Part shown: piece after piece, positions 34,629 through 46,462 of the stretch
Numbering within the stretch: position 1 is the first letter of the stretch
Layout: each line of letters opens with the position of its first letter
From: Heterohyrax brucei
Taxonomy: Eukaryota > Chordata > Mammalia > Hyracoidea > Procaviidae
NCBI GenBank assembly: GCA_028571685.1
Contig: CM053164.1
Span: 36,258,501 to 36,322,500, forward strand
Direction of reading: 5' to 3'
Length of the DNA stretch: 64,000 bases
Made by a program: the position numbers and the translations under genes
Notes under the pieces: model-generated
What the model was told of the DNA's origin: nothing
Seen by the model: the letters and a program-made list of their open reading frames with translations, nothing else
The model's database searches: none

Positions 34629-34975
34629 TGGAAACCCTGGTGGTGATATTGATTAAGAGCCACAGCTGCTAACCAAAAGATCAGCAGTTTGAATCTACCT
34701 AGTGTGCCTTAGGGAAACCCTGGTGGTGTAGGGGGTAAGTGCTATGTCTGCTAACCAAAAGGTCAGCAGTTCAAATCCACCAGGCGCTCCTTGGAAACTC
34801 TATGGGGCAGTTCTACTCCAACCTATAGGGTTGCTATGGGTCAAAACCAACTCGACAGCAGTGGGTTTTGGTGTGCCTTAGAAATTCCCTAGGACAGTTT
34901 TACTCTGACCTATATGGTTACTATGAGTCAGGGTTGATTGGACGGCAACGTGTTTATTTTTTCTAATACAAATTT
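34629..34975 (+). mobile_element. AfroSINE, sense, outer element of a nested pair
   Basis: The left part ends 'ttgaatctacctagtgtgcc' near 34710. The right part resumes with 'aaattccctaggacag' at 34882 and ends 'gattggacggcaacgtg'. The missing middle is occupied by a second SINE. Confidence 0.9.
34713..34870 (+). mobile_element. AfroSINE, sense, inserted within an older SINE
   Basis: A nearly consensus copy runs from 'ggaaaccctggtggtgtagg' to 'aactcgacagcagtgggttt'. The 11-base target-site duplication gtgtgccttag lies at 34702-34712 and 34871-34881, inside the older copy. Confidence 0.96.
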
Positions 34976-35279
34976 ATTAATCCAATCACATCTCATACTC
35001 AATACTCATCAGTCTCTTATTGTAACCAACAGTAAAAATAATCCTGGAAAAAATTAAAAAAAAAAATTGAAGATACCAAAGTCACAGTAGTTGGTTTTCT
35101 GGTTTTATATTTTTTTAAATGTTAAAGACAACTGAAAATACAAGTAAGTCACTCTAGCTACTAACATCTGCTTTCTTTCTATAGGGATTAATAACTGTTA
35201 GCTTAACAAATCTCCAAGGCTACACTGGGTTTTCCATTTTCCTTCCACAGTCTGTGGAAGACTAGGAAATGATCAGTCA

Positions 35280-35351
35280 CACACACACCTTCCCCATTCT
35301 CTCACTCGCTGGCATGTGTGCTTGCTCCCTCACTCCTTCCCTCTTCCACTC

Positions 35352-35396
<45 letters not shown>

Positions 35397-35422
35397 GTCT
35401 GTCTCTCTCTCACACACACAGT
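35280..35422. repeat. Compound (TCTG)n(TC)n(CA)n simple repeat
   Basis: A run of tctg units near 35353-35378 passes into tc units and ends in cacacacaca near 35410-35420. The preceding 70 bases are CT-rich on this strand. Confidence 0.95.
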
Positions 35423-35546
35423 TTGTAAATTCTGGCTTTTAATTCCTCAGTAAATGTCCGACCAATATCCAGTGGTCAACTACGCACTACATATCAAACT
35501 ATGATCTATTAAAGACCTAGAAGAGAAACACTTCAACTGTGTATTT

Positions 35547-35655
35547 AAAATGCAGATTCCTGAAGTTCATCTCAAATGTACAGATTCAGAATCTCTGGGT
35601 ATGTCAGGGAATCAAAAACTTTAATAAGCACTCCCAGATGGTTCTTTAACAGCGA
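35547..35655 (+). mobile_element. MER5A-type fragment
   Basis: 'aatgcagattcctgaagttc', 'gattcagaatctctggg' and 'taataagcactcccag' follow the MER5A interior. The termini are missing. Confidence 0.65.
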
Positions 35656-35865
35656 GAAAAATCCTATAGCAAATACTAAGTCCTTTATCATTTTCATCCC
35701 ACCCCAATCAGTATCATTAATCAATTCCTGAGGCAGTGAGATGGAGAAAAGGAAGTACTGTCATATGTTTGTGTATGTTTTAAAAGATAGACAAGATTAA
35801 ACACAAATGCCACATTATAAGAAATATCAAACAGGTCTCTTCCCATTTTCCACATTGCCAAGCCA

Positions 35866-35890
35866 ACCCAAGTGCCATCGAGTCGGATTT
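35866..35890 (-). mobile_element. Tail-only AfroSINE fragment, antisense
   Basis: Only 'aacccaagtgccatcgagtc' and 'ggat' are present, the last 25 or so bases of a SINE, close to consensus. A short sequence (ttttccacatt) occurs on both sides, which could be a target-site duplication. Confidence 0.65.
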
Positions 35891-36334
35891 TCCACATTAC
35901 CACACATACAAATACAGTGAATTAAAATATGTTCCCTTTAAGACTAGCTTTCATGTTCAAGTCATGCTAAATAACCCAATTTACATTACGTATCTCAGAG
36001 CCTATGGGAAAAGACAGAAGCACACAAGAATAATCAGCCTATACCAAATCTATATATTCTACATGCATTTAGAAACAACCCTGACTAAAGTGTTGTCTCC
36101 AAGAGAGGTAAAAATAAGTGGGAAGAAATCCACAGCACAGCGGAGTTAACTCAGACTCACAGGAAAGGAGGGAATACAGAACAAAAGGAGAGAAGGTCTG
36201 TTAATTCTGCCAGTATCTCAGCACCTTACTCAAGGACTCTCCTTCCTAGGAATTTCATACCTAATTATACTCAGGTTTGTTAATATCTACAATTTATGAG
36301 AAAAAATTCCTCTTTTATTATAAATCCAAAAAAT
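35891..36334. other. Intron, no recognisable feature
   Basis: No exon or clear repeat is seen. Confidence 0.45.
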
Positions 36335-36487
36335 CCCCTGTCGTCAAGTTGATTCTGACTCACAGTGACCCTGTAGAGCAGGGCAGAACTGCCCCATAGT
36401 TTCCAAGGTAGGCCTCGTGGATTTGAACTGCTGACTTTTTTGGTTAGCAGATGTAGCACTTAGCCCACTATGCCACCAGGGTTTCCT
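36335..36487 (-). mobile_element. AfroSINE, antisense
   Basis: From 'ccctgtcgtcaagttgattc' to 'ctatgccaccagggtttcc'. Similar T-rich sequence ending 'ttta(c/t)tata' on both sides suggests a target-site duplication. Confidence 0.93.
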
Positions 36488-37239
36488 TTTTTACTATAGC
36501 AATTTTTTTTTGTTTGTTTTGGAGAATTTGCTACAAGAGACAGTGTTATGTTCACGAGTTTAAGTAATTTTAAACATGCATTCAAGATACAATGATCAGA
36601 AACTAGCCAGGACAGTTAATCTAGTCTCTGGCCAGTGTTCAGAGGAACTTTGGGCTTCCACTGCTATGTCAGAAATTCTCAGTTTCTACACAGATGGGAC
36701 ATCCAGGTTGTGGTTACTCAAGAATAAGCTCTGCTTCTAACCCATAAGCTCTTGCACATAAGCTAAAAAGATGAGATTCCCCAGGTATATTAAGGCCTGT
36801 GAAATACAACCAAAATGATAAGTGCCGGTTTTGCTGTTTTATATTGCAAAAGTGGTACCTCTTTCCACCCTCTGTGCCAACATGACAAAAAGCAGTACAC
36901 ATCAACAAATGTCAAGGAAGACAAAGAATAGGAAGTGAGAATTCAAACTCTGCCCTATGACGCCAAGCAGATTCAGAAAAAAGCCCAGGAATTCAACAAC
37001 ATTAACATTCTGTTTAGTACAATGCTTTGTGTTTTCTTACTATGTCTGAGTGACATCAACCTGTGAATGTTATTTGTGAGTATATACAATTAGCCATAAG
37101 GATCAACTATAGACTAGAAACCCTCTGTTCTCCTTTCAAAATGGTTTTATTTTTAGCTTGTTTGATATAAACATACTTGTACGGAGGGAGTAGCATAGCA
37201 GGGTGTAAATTAAAAAAATTCAGTTTATACATTCCTTAA
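36488..37239. other. Intron, no confident feature
   Basis: No exon or clear repeat is visible. A short minus ORF at 36714-36908 is not recognisable. Confidence 0.45.
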
Positions 37240-39700
37240 CCTTCTAAATTTCTCCCCTCAAGCCAAGGTAGTCATTATTAACTGTTTTAGAGGTATTCTT
37301 GAATAAAATTTTTAGTTTATAAGCATGGATGTGCGTGTGTATTAAGTTTCTCTTACACAGAGGATCATACTAACATATACTGATTTAAATTTGCTTTTCT
37401 CACTAAATATCTCCTTCATCTTTCCATAGTCTATGTAAATCTACCTCATTCTTGTTAATGGCTTTACAGTATTCGTTTGGATGTATGGCTATACCATAAT
37501 TTAATTATTCCCTAATTATAAGACATTCAGTTTGTTTTTATATTTTATTTTGATTGGTAATTATAGATAATGCTATGGTGAACAGCCTTGTACATTTGGC
37601 ATTTAATATTTGTACCTAACATATCTTTAAGATCAATTCTTAAACAGATTCCTCGCTCCAAAAGTCTATGTACTCGAATTTTTAAAATATACTGCAAATG
37701 ACAATTCAGAGTCATTAAACAAACTTACATTCTCATGAATATGAGTGGTCCCATCTCCAACACTAAGTATTATAAACTTACAAACTTGATGGGTTTTTTT
37801 TTTAAATAGCACTTTGTTACCTTAATTTGCCTTTTAATTTATAAATGAGGTTAAGAATCTTTCCAAAACTTTACTGATTGCTTTTCGTTTCTATTTTCTC
37901 CTTCGGAAAATAGTACAGTCCTATCTTTTGTTCATTTTTATATTAGGTTTCTTCTTACTGACTTTAAGGTATTTCTACATATTCAGGAATCTTGTCCTTG
38001 ACATGTGTGTTACACACGTTTTTTGACATGTGTGTTACATATAATTGTTCCCAGGTAAAATCTATTAATGGTATTTAAAGAACATTTTTGACCATATATA
38101 ACTTGTAATTTTTGTACAGTCAAATTTGTTTGTGTCTTTCTTTATGGTTTCCGGCTTTTCTGCATCACTTGGAAACTGCATTCCCGTACTCAGGATCATA
38201 ACTGCACTGACCTTGTGATTCTCCCTTACAGCTTTACTGGCAATCTAGGATGTTCTTGGACAGAAAAAAGCATACACCTAGCTTCTTTTCCCTAATTGCC
38301 AATATTATCTATTAAACAATCCACCTCTTACATCTACTAATATGAAATGCTATTATCACTAACATATACTAAATTCTCATTTCTACACAGGTCTAATTGT
38401 GAATTCTCTCCTCTCTTTTATTACTTTGTCTATCCCTGTATAGGTACAAATTCTCTACTACTGTACTGTATAGTACTTTTTTAAAATCTGTTGAGGTTTC
38501 CTCACTACATCTTTCCTTTTAGAATTCTTCTTACTACTGTCATATTTATTTTCTAGAGGAAACGAAGAATCTTTTTTTTTTAATTCTCTAAATCTCTGGA
38601 TAATTATAACTGGGACTGCACTTAATTTACAGATTCAGAGGAAAATCTACAAGTTTAAATTTTGAGTCTTATTATCCATTTGTTTTAAAACAGTAGTAGC
38701 AGTAGCAATAGTAGTAAATGCGATTACAACATTTCCTGAGCATTTACTGTGTGCCAAGCCTGTATGATGAGCTTACTTTAATAATCACTATAATTACAAC
38801 TATTTAAGTAGCCCTATCTCCATTTCACAGGGGAAAAACCTAAGGCTCAAAGATAGCAAACAACTTGGCTAAAGTCATTACACAAAAGTAACTGAGATTT
38901 GAATCTAGGCAATTAGATTTGAGCTAGCACTCTAAATTAAGTAGTATAGTAACTGAAAGGTTCTCTTTAATTTACTCAGTGGTCTTTCTCAATTAAATTT
39001 TTAGTTCTTCTTTAAAGCCCTACATATTGATTCCAAACCATATGTACTTGCTATTTTAAATGAGACTTCTGCCAGTAGATTCCTAACTTCTTGTGTCTAT
39101 AAAAGAAAATTACTGACTTCAGAACACTGAATTGAAATTGCCATCTTATAAAATTCTCTTATTGTCTCTAATAATTTTTTAGTTGATATTGAGTCTTCCA
39201 AATAAACAATCATAGCCCAGGTATATATTTCAAGTTTTAGTGCATCCTTTCAAGTATTTGTGTCTTGTAATCTCTCAGTGAATCAACCATGCACATCTTA
39301 ATAATAGTATTATTACTCTTCTGATGTGATATTATGTTCTATTTGTAATATTTTCTTTATGATCACTGCCTAAGACAAAAAGTTTTCATAGTACTTCTCT
39401 GAAAAATTTGGTATGGTTGTTTTTGCTAACTTTACAGCTTTCCTTCTTTTTCTATGCTTTGGAATAGTTTCAATAGCATCAAATGATCTTATCCTCTCTC
39501 ACCTGTGAAACTGTCTTGAGTTTAGTGCGGTTTTCTGACACATGTTCAATTTGTTCTTTCACAGCTACTGTCTGTTTAGATTCTATCTCCTCTCAGGTCA
39601 AGTTTTTAAATTTGTATTTCCCTACTAAATCACTTGGATTTATTCTAAACAGTACTAAATAATTCTCTGTACTTACATACAATCTACAAAGGAAAACTAT
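37240..39700 (-). mobile_element. Old L1 or HAL1-type LINE, antisense, decayed
   Basis: The + strand keeps the reversed layout of an old L1 3' half: 'tttgcttttctcactaaat', 'ttaatggctttacagtattc', 'ataatgctatggtgaacagc', 'cttgtccttgacatgtg'. All frames are broken. A MIR is embedded near 38705-38935. A 17-base word, ttgacatgtgtgttaca, is repeated at about 37998 and 38023. Confidence 0.6.
38705..38935 (+). mobile_element. MIR, sense
   Basis: Nearly complete MIR: 'tcctgagcatttactgtgtg', 'ccaagcctgtatgatgagc', 'ctccatttcacagggg', 'gagatttgaatctaggc'. Confidence 0.85.
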
Positions 39701-39869
39701 GAGTAAACATATAAATAAACATTATTAGAAAACATTCATAACCAGGATGAGTTAAATGTATAAACTTGAAGCAAAATACTGGCAGACAGCTTTTTATTTA
39801 GGTCTTGGGCTTTGAAAAGAAACTGTTGAACAGGGATATAAGAAGTGAGGCAATGCTGCAGGATGAGTC

Positions 39870-40075
39870 CCTCCATGGTACCAACTATTAAGCACTCAAC
39901 TGCCAACTGAAAGGTCAGAGGCTCCAATCAACCCAGATGCGCCTTGGAAGAAAAGCCTGGTGATCTGCTTCCAAAAGGTCATGGGCTTGAAAATCCTATG
40001 GAGCACAGTTCTACTCTGCAACACATAGGTTCACCATGAATGAGAACTAACTCTGTGGCAACTGGTCTGGTTGGC
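39870..40075 (+). mobile_element. Long-form AfroSINE, sense
   Basis: 'accaactattaagcactcaa', 'cttggaagaaaagcctggtg', 'atcctatggagcacagttc' and 'gaactaactctgtggcaact' follow the long form. It has a distinct middle insert, as at 19435. Confidence 0.8.
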
Positions 40076-40379
40076 TGCTAGCATATATACTAAGAGAATT
40101 CTCTAAATAAAAAGAATTGTTGAAAGATGCAGAAATCACAATTTTGAATAGAAGGTCAGAAAAAGGCTAAAAGAACTGCCTTTCCATGATGCTTAATGAA
40201 ACTTTAAAACAAGAAACAACATATTACAACTCTGGGAAGAGAGGAAGCATCAACACAAGTATTATAAAAAATGAGTTTTCTTTAAAAATTATTAAACATC
40301 AAAAAGGATCCTTTATCCTAATATTAAAATGCTAACAACTAGCAAAATGTTAGTATTCATATTATCATTCTTATGACAT

Positions 40380-40830
40380 CACCAAAACTTATGGAGTAGA
40401 GCAAGGGCAGTGTTGAGGGAAATTAATAGTGGTAAACACCTAGATTAAAAAAGAAGACAGATGTCAAAGTAATACTCTAACTTGACAACTCAAAAAACTA
40501 GAAAAAGAGACAAGGCCAAAGCTACCAGATAAAAGGAAATAAAGAACAGAGCAGAGATTCATGAAATAGAGAACAGAAAAATAGACAGAAGCAACTAATT
40601 CAAAACCTGTTTTTCTTTTAAAAAAATCAATGATGTCAACAAACTTTTCACCAAACTGCCAAAAGGAAGATGCAAACACATCTAAAGTTAGAACTGAAAA
40701 TGTGGACAATACAACTGACCCTACAGAAATAAAAAAGATCCTAAGTAAATATGATGAACAACTGTATGTCAATGAATCAGATAATTTAGAGGAAATTGCA
40801 AATTCTTAGAAAAATATTAATACCATTATT
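40380..40830 (+). mobile_element. L1 ORF2 fragment, sense
   Basis: 'ggagtagagcaagggcag' to 'aaaaagagacaaggcc', 'agagcagagattcatgaaa' and 'gatgaacaactgtatgtc' match the region between the endonuclease and RT of L1 ORF2. There is no open frame. Confidence 0.8.
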
Positions 40831-40894
40831 TGAAAAATCCTCATCTATAAACACCATGCACTTGCACTTAGTATTTACCAAAACTTAATGCAGT

Positions 40895-41088
40895 AAGAGA
40901 AACAGCCTGGCGGCACAGCAGTGAAGAGATTTTTGGCAGTTCAAACCCATAGCCACTCCATGGGACGGAGATGTGGCTGGCAGTCTGCTTTCCTAAAGAT
41001 TACAGCCTTGGAAACTCTACAAGGCAGTTTTCTTCTTTCTACAGGGTTGCTATGAGTCAGCATCGACATGATGGCAACAGGTTTTATG
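40895..41088 (+). mobile_element. Long-form AfroSINE, sense
   Basis: 'cagcctggcggcacagcag', long-form insert 'agtctgctttcctaaagatt', 'acagccttggaaactctac' and tail 'agcatcgacatgatggcaac'. It ends about 40 bases from the exon at 41131. Confidence 0.88.
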
Positions 41089-41130
41089 AAAGCAGTAAGA
41101 TAGAATACTTTGACATTGGTACAAACCTAC

Positions 41131-41317
41131 CTGTGCACATGATTCTTCAGGTGTTTTGGCACTAACTGAATAAAGTGCTGGGAGATCTAGTCTGTGCACA
41201 GAGAATTTTTCTAGAGTGTGCAAAAGTGCTGGAGCAAGGTGAGAAGTTTGACCTGAGCCTCGTTCTCCAGACAGCAATAATCTTGGCCTGTAAGAGGTTG
41301 GCTGGTGGTAGGGTGAC
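41131..41317 (-). CDS. ATAD2B: ATAD2B coding exon: start of degenerate AAA2 domain
   Basis: This 187-base exon encodes SPYHQPTSYRPRLLLSG followed by GERGSGQTSH and SVHRLDLPALYSVSAKTPEE. The GERGSGQT segment sits where an active AAA+ protein has Walker A (GxxGxGKT). Lys is replaced by Gln, so this second module should not hydrolyse ATP in the normal way. The same loss is a family feature of ATAD2 and ATAD2B AAA2, so it is not a local mutation. The acceptor is tgttgcag/GTCACC and the donor is GCACAG/gtaggt, a good match to consensus. The exon starts with the G of Met and ends in phase 0 after Cys-Ala-Gln. The next exon is more than 12 kb away. Confidence 0.97.
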
Positions 41318-41795
41318 CTGCAACACATATAAGATACAATTATACATTCCTGAATATTACTATGAAATAGTAGGTAAAATATATTAAAACAATGTAACTC
41401 CAAATTCATCAAACTTTTTTATCATTTTTAAGTGCAGTGAAATAGTTTTTCATTAGGTATGGTTTTAATGAATATGAATAACCAACATGTAACACTATAA
41501 AAATCCATTCTAAAACAAAATGAAAATACCTAGGCATACATACTATCATACAATATACATTAACTTAGAAAATGCTTTAGACACTAAGCATCACTTACTT
41601 ATCAATTATCCATAGTGAAATGTTACAAATTCTGTATCTCCAACAAAGAAGCAAATTTTAAGATTACTCAAAATGTAGTACTTTTTCCACAACAGCAAAT
41701 TTTTTTTTTTTTTTTTAAAAGCTAAACTGTTCTTACCCTAATACATGATAGCTGAAGCCCTACACTGGAAATGGCAAGTTTAGAAAACTTATTAA
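41318..41795. other. Intron upstream of the AAA2 exon, unassigned
   Basis: The acceptor ctgcaaca (reverse of tgttgcag) is at 41318-41325. The remainder has an A/T-rich run near 41700 and no recognised repeat. Confidence 0.5.
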
Positions 41796-41840
41796 ACCAA
41801 GCCAAGCCAAGTGCCGTCGAGTAGGATCCGACTCATACCA
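41796..41840 (-). mobile_element. Tail-only AfroSINE fragment, antisense
   Basis: 'aagccaagccaagtgccgtc' then 'gagtaggatccgactcat' only. The low divergence suggests a young, extremely 5'-truncated insert. Confidence 0.8.
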
Positions 41841-41963
41841 AACTCAACTTATATTCAAGGTTCTAAAGCACCATTAAAATGACAAATGAAGCGAGTTTAT
41901 CCAGCATGTAGATAGCACCATCCTAGAATTTCTAGGCAAGGCAGTAAAAATAAAGCAAATTTA

Positions 41964-44036
41964 TTTTTTTATATTATTTTATTTTTATTTAAAAAATGTT
42001 TTTGTTGTGCATCAGATGAAAGTTTACAGAGTAAATTAGTTGCCCATTCAATAGCTTATACAGAATGTGTTTCGTAACACTGGTTTCATTCTCCACGACT
42101 CTATCAAGATTCTCCCCATTTCTGTCCTTGATTCTGTTTCTTATTGTCCTGATTTTTTTTTTAATTTTTATTGTGAATTAAGAATAATTTTACAGTCCGT
42201 ATCATGTTGCCCTATAACACCCAGAACTTTCAGTGCTATTCTATTCTAGCTGTCCCGTCACCCTCTGCATGACAGCATACTTCCCCTTTTGTTGAAAACT
42301 TCCCAAGACCTTTTGACCAAGGTCTGGCCCTCCTCACCCTATCAACTCAGCTCTAGTGAAGAGCCTCTCAGACAAGCGCATGTACCTGTTTTAAAGGTTT
42401 GTTCACCTCCAGTATCACTCTATGTTTTGAATAGTTCAGGTCAGTCTTTGCCAGGGGAGCTGGCCCCGATGCTGGATGCAGTTTGGGGTTAGACAGTCTG
42501 GGGGCTACCTGTTCAGAAGGACCATCAGTGTGGTCTTTTAGTAGAGTTCTAGCTCTGCCCTCTACTCCATCACCTACTGTGTCCTGAGCTCTGCTGCACA
42601 TACCCCATCTCGACTGTCACTGGTGGTGGCCAGGTACCATCTAGTTCTTCTGGGCCCATTCTGAAGCAGGCTATGGCTCATATGGCCCTTTCCATCTGGT
42701 GGGCCCGTATTTTTCTCCTTTCCTTGATGTCTACCATTTACCTTTGGTCCAGGTGGATTGGAACCATTTGGTGCTATTTAGATGGCAGCTTGCTAGATTT
42801 TAAGACCCCAGTCACCACTCACCCAGGTGGTATGTGGAGTGGTATCTTGAGAGAGAGGAAAACTTTGGGTATGCTAATTAATCTGTATGTCCCCTGAGAG
42901 TGTGGTCCACTGATCCCAGACCTTGTTTCTCTGTTGTTCCAAAGAGGTAGTCAACATAAAGCGGACAATTTGGTTTTGAAATTGAGTAGTTGTGGGTATC
43001 TCACTTCTAGCGCATGCTGGCACATCTTAAACCCAACATAATTCTATCTACTATCTAATTTATGAAAAATTTCTCTCCAACCTTCCCTCCCCACCCTTGT
43101 AACCATCAAAGATTGATTTCTTCTGCGCTTAAATGATTTGTTACATCTTTGTAACAATGGTCTCATACAATCTGTCCTGTGTCTGGCTAATTTCACTCAG
43201 CATGATTTCCTCTAGATGGTTCCACGTTGACAGGTATATCTCTGAGCCTTCGTTGTTTCTTATCTTTGCATAGTGTATCATTGTATGAATACACCACAGT
43301 TTGTCTAGCCATTCTTCTGTTGATGGGCATTTAGGTTGCTTCCAACTTTTTGCCATTGTGGAGAGAGGTGCACTAAACATTGTCATGCATGTATCTGTTT
43401 AAGTGGTGTTGATTATTTCCGTGGGATACATTCCAAGGAGTAGCACTGCTGGATCAGATGGTATTTCTATTTCTAGCTTTTTTAAGAAAGCCATAAGTGG
43501 TTGAACCATTTTGCAGTCCCATCAACAGTGTAGAAGAGTTCCAATCTCTCCACATCTTCTCCAGCATTTATTATTCTGTGTTGTTTGGATTACTGTCAGC
43601 TTTGTTGGGATGAAATGGTATCTCACTGTAGTTTTGATTTGGATTTCTCTGGTAGCTAGCAATCATGAGCATATCCTCATGTATCTGTTGGCAACCTGTA
43701 TTGTCTTCTTTGGTGAAATGCCAGTTCACGTCATTTGCTCATTTTTTTATTTGTCTTTTTCTTGTTGAGGTTTTGCAGTATCTTGTAGACAACAGATTAG
43801 ATGACAGTCAGAAACATGGTGACAAGCATTCAGTCCCACTCTGTAGGCAGTCTTTGTACTCTCCTGATGAAGGCTTTGGATGAGCATAAGTGTTTAATTT
43901 TTAAGAGTTCTCAATTATCTATTTTCATTTCTGATGACTGGAGTTGTCGGTGGATTTTTGTAGAGTGTTGATGCTATGGGTTAGAGATTCCAGCATCTCC
44001 TCAATTTCTCCTTCTAAGAATTTTATTGTTTAGCTG
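41964..44036 (-). mobile_element. L1 LINE, antisense, 5'-truncated, with 15-bp target-site duplication
   Basis: A 2.07-kb insert carries the reversed long 3' UTR (41964 to about 43130) and the ORF2 C-terminal region (43130-44030: 'tttcactcagcatgattt', 'ttgatgggcatttaggttgc', 'aatggtatctcactgtag'). The 15-base duplication aataaagcaaattta lies at 41949-41963 and 44037-44051. It is a classic L1 insertion, 5'-truncated, with stops in ORF2. Confidence 0.93.
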
Positions 44037-44051
44037 AATAAAGCAAATTTA

Positions 44052-46160
44052 AAATGAAGCTAATGTAAAGGAAAAGAGAAAAAAGTGATACTTGTAAAGG
44101 GAATGACTATCCATTGGAAAATACAAAAGAGTCAATAACTATGTAAATCTACCAGTTATCAAAACTTAAAACAAAACTAGAAAAGTCAATAGGTTTCCTA
44201 AGCATCATCAATAACCAATGAATTGTATTCATTGTATTCAAAACCATAAAAACAATACAAACAATATAAAATAATAATCTTAGCATGAAAAGAATAAAAT
44301 TATATAAGTATTTATCAAGACTCTAAAGACAGAAATGAAGCATATGTCAATTCTATTTAACACATACATTTTACTTTGTATATTTAACACAATTCAGATA
44401 AAAATCTCAAAGAGATTTTTTGGGTGGGGTAAAGATTTAGATTTATTCTCAATTTCACCTGAAACAATAATTGAATAAAAACACACGAAAATTTCAGAAG
44501 AGCATACTAGATCTAATTATATAGCATTCCAACATAGTTTAGTGACAAGCATATCATACGGTTTCTCAGCAACTCTACAAAACACATAGTATCATTTTAC
44601 AAAATAGAAAAGGAAACCAAGGTTCAAAGAGGTTAGATACATGTTCAAGATTATACAACTACATGTTAACATTCAAAATCTAATTCAGATCCATATGACT
44701 GTAAAGGCCAAGTTCTAAACCTCTATGTTAACACGTGGCCTTCTTGATATCTGAACATATTACGGAATAATAATTATTAATAGAATGTAGAATATACCAA
44801 AGAAAGAAACTTATCAATGGAACACCACAACAGGCAACTTAGGAAACAAATCATATAAATCAAAATAATTTTATACAATAAACTTCTAAAAAACACAAAG
44901 GGGTAAGTTACAAACTAAATAAGAAAACAGTACAGAGGATTCAGATATTCATTCTGCAACACAAACAAAATAGATTATACACGGACTAAAACCCAAGATT
45001 TAAAAAGTTTTTAAGTTACATAAAAAATATGCCTCTATGGGTAAGACTTTTTGAAAACAATAAAAGATTCATAGATTTGTAATTCCTAAAAACCTATTGA
45101 AATTACAATGTGAACTAAACGGCCGATAGACAAATGAGTCAAAGAATTTGCCACAGACAAGGAAAAAAAGGGTTCAAGATTTTTATGCGCATGGTGTTCA
45201 AAAACAACATCCCTAGGAATAAAAACATACAATTAAAAAAAAGAAAAAATAAGAAGTACCTAACAAACATTTGTAGAATGTCTCCTATGCTGAATACCTC
45301 AGATATAAGTATCAAATAATATCGCTGTCATCAAAGAACTCATAAATAACTGGTATACAGTGGAAGAGGGAAACACACAGATAAGTATAATTCATCGGTA
45401 CTGTTTAAGTACAAGGTACTACGGGATACCAGTAACGAGTTAAAAGAACTCTCTAATGTGAAAGTGTCATTAAAACAGAAACTCAACAGACTGGGGGAAG
45501 GAGAAACAAAAAGGATTAATTTTTTAAAAGAAAAAGTAAAATGTACAAAGAACAGAAGCTAGATCTAGCACGGCCCTTCAGGGCAATTTAAGCACAGTTC
45601 ACACACACAGCTTCTTTTAGGAACTGCAGAAATGTAAGAATAAAAGCACTGAGGTTAGGGGGGAAGGAGAGTCAGACAGGGAAGAGTCATGCTCATAGCT
45701 TAGAACTTATACTAAAGGCAATGAGGAGGCATTCAACTACTTAAGCAAAGGGAGTGACATAATCAGCTCAGCATGGGAAAAGGTTTTAAAGAAGGAAATA
45801 TAGGAGGAAAGAAGATTGGTTACGGGTCTGCTATAATAATCCAAGCAAATATGGGATGATAAATGATAATCTGAATAGTATAAGAGAAAATAAGATGGTA
45901 TAGGCTGAGATTAGACTTAGTAAGAAAAATTAGTAAGATTTGGTCATTCATTGGATACAGAAAGGGGGGAGTAAGGTGTTAAGGATACTGTCCAACTGTA
46001 GCTGGGATGCCTGAATGCATGATGATGGTGAGATTCAAAATAAGGCTCACAGGAAGAGAAGAAAGGGAGATGGGATCCAGTTACATGCTAAAAGATCTGT
46101 GTTACAACAGAGGGAGGACAGGCAACTGGACATGGTCTGAAGCTGAAGAGTGAACTAAAC
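44052..46160. other. Intron with ancient repeats
   Basis: A MIR is at 44545-44745. From about 45258 to 46130 there is an old repeat whose phrasing ('tagaatgtctcctatgctg', 'gagtgacataatcagc', 'taatccaagcaaatatggg') suggests an ancient interspersed element of unresolved class. No exon is seen. Confidence 0.45.
44545..44745 (+). mobile_element. MIR, sense
   Basis: 'tatcattttacaaaatag', 'ggaaaccaaggttcaaagag', 'caagattatacaactac' and 'ccaagttctaaacctctatg' are in MIR order. Confidence 0.7.
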
Positions 46161-46462
46161 TTAAGAAAGAGATTTGGCAATCCCATTCCTAGGAATATAG
46201 AGAAATATAACGCATCCATTAATAAACATGCACACCCATGCTCACTGCAGCATTACCCACAATAGCAAAAGGATGGAAATAACCTAAGTGCCCATCTACA
46301 GATGAACAGATAAACTATGATATACACAAACAACAGAAAACTATGCAATGATACAGAACAATAAATCTGTCAAACATCTCACAACATAGATGACTCTCGA
46401 GGGCATTATGCTGCGTGGACTAAATCGATCAAAAAAGAGCAAATAAATACCATGTGAGATCG
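46160..46462 (+). mobile_element. L1 3' part of ORF2, sense (left of LTR)
   Basis: 'atttggcaatcccattccta', 'catgctcactgcagcatt', 'aagtgcccatctacagatg' and 'ggcattatgctgcgtgg' are the end of L1 ORF2. It is cut by an LTR and resumes at about 46964. Confidence 0.85.
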
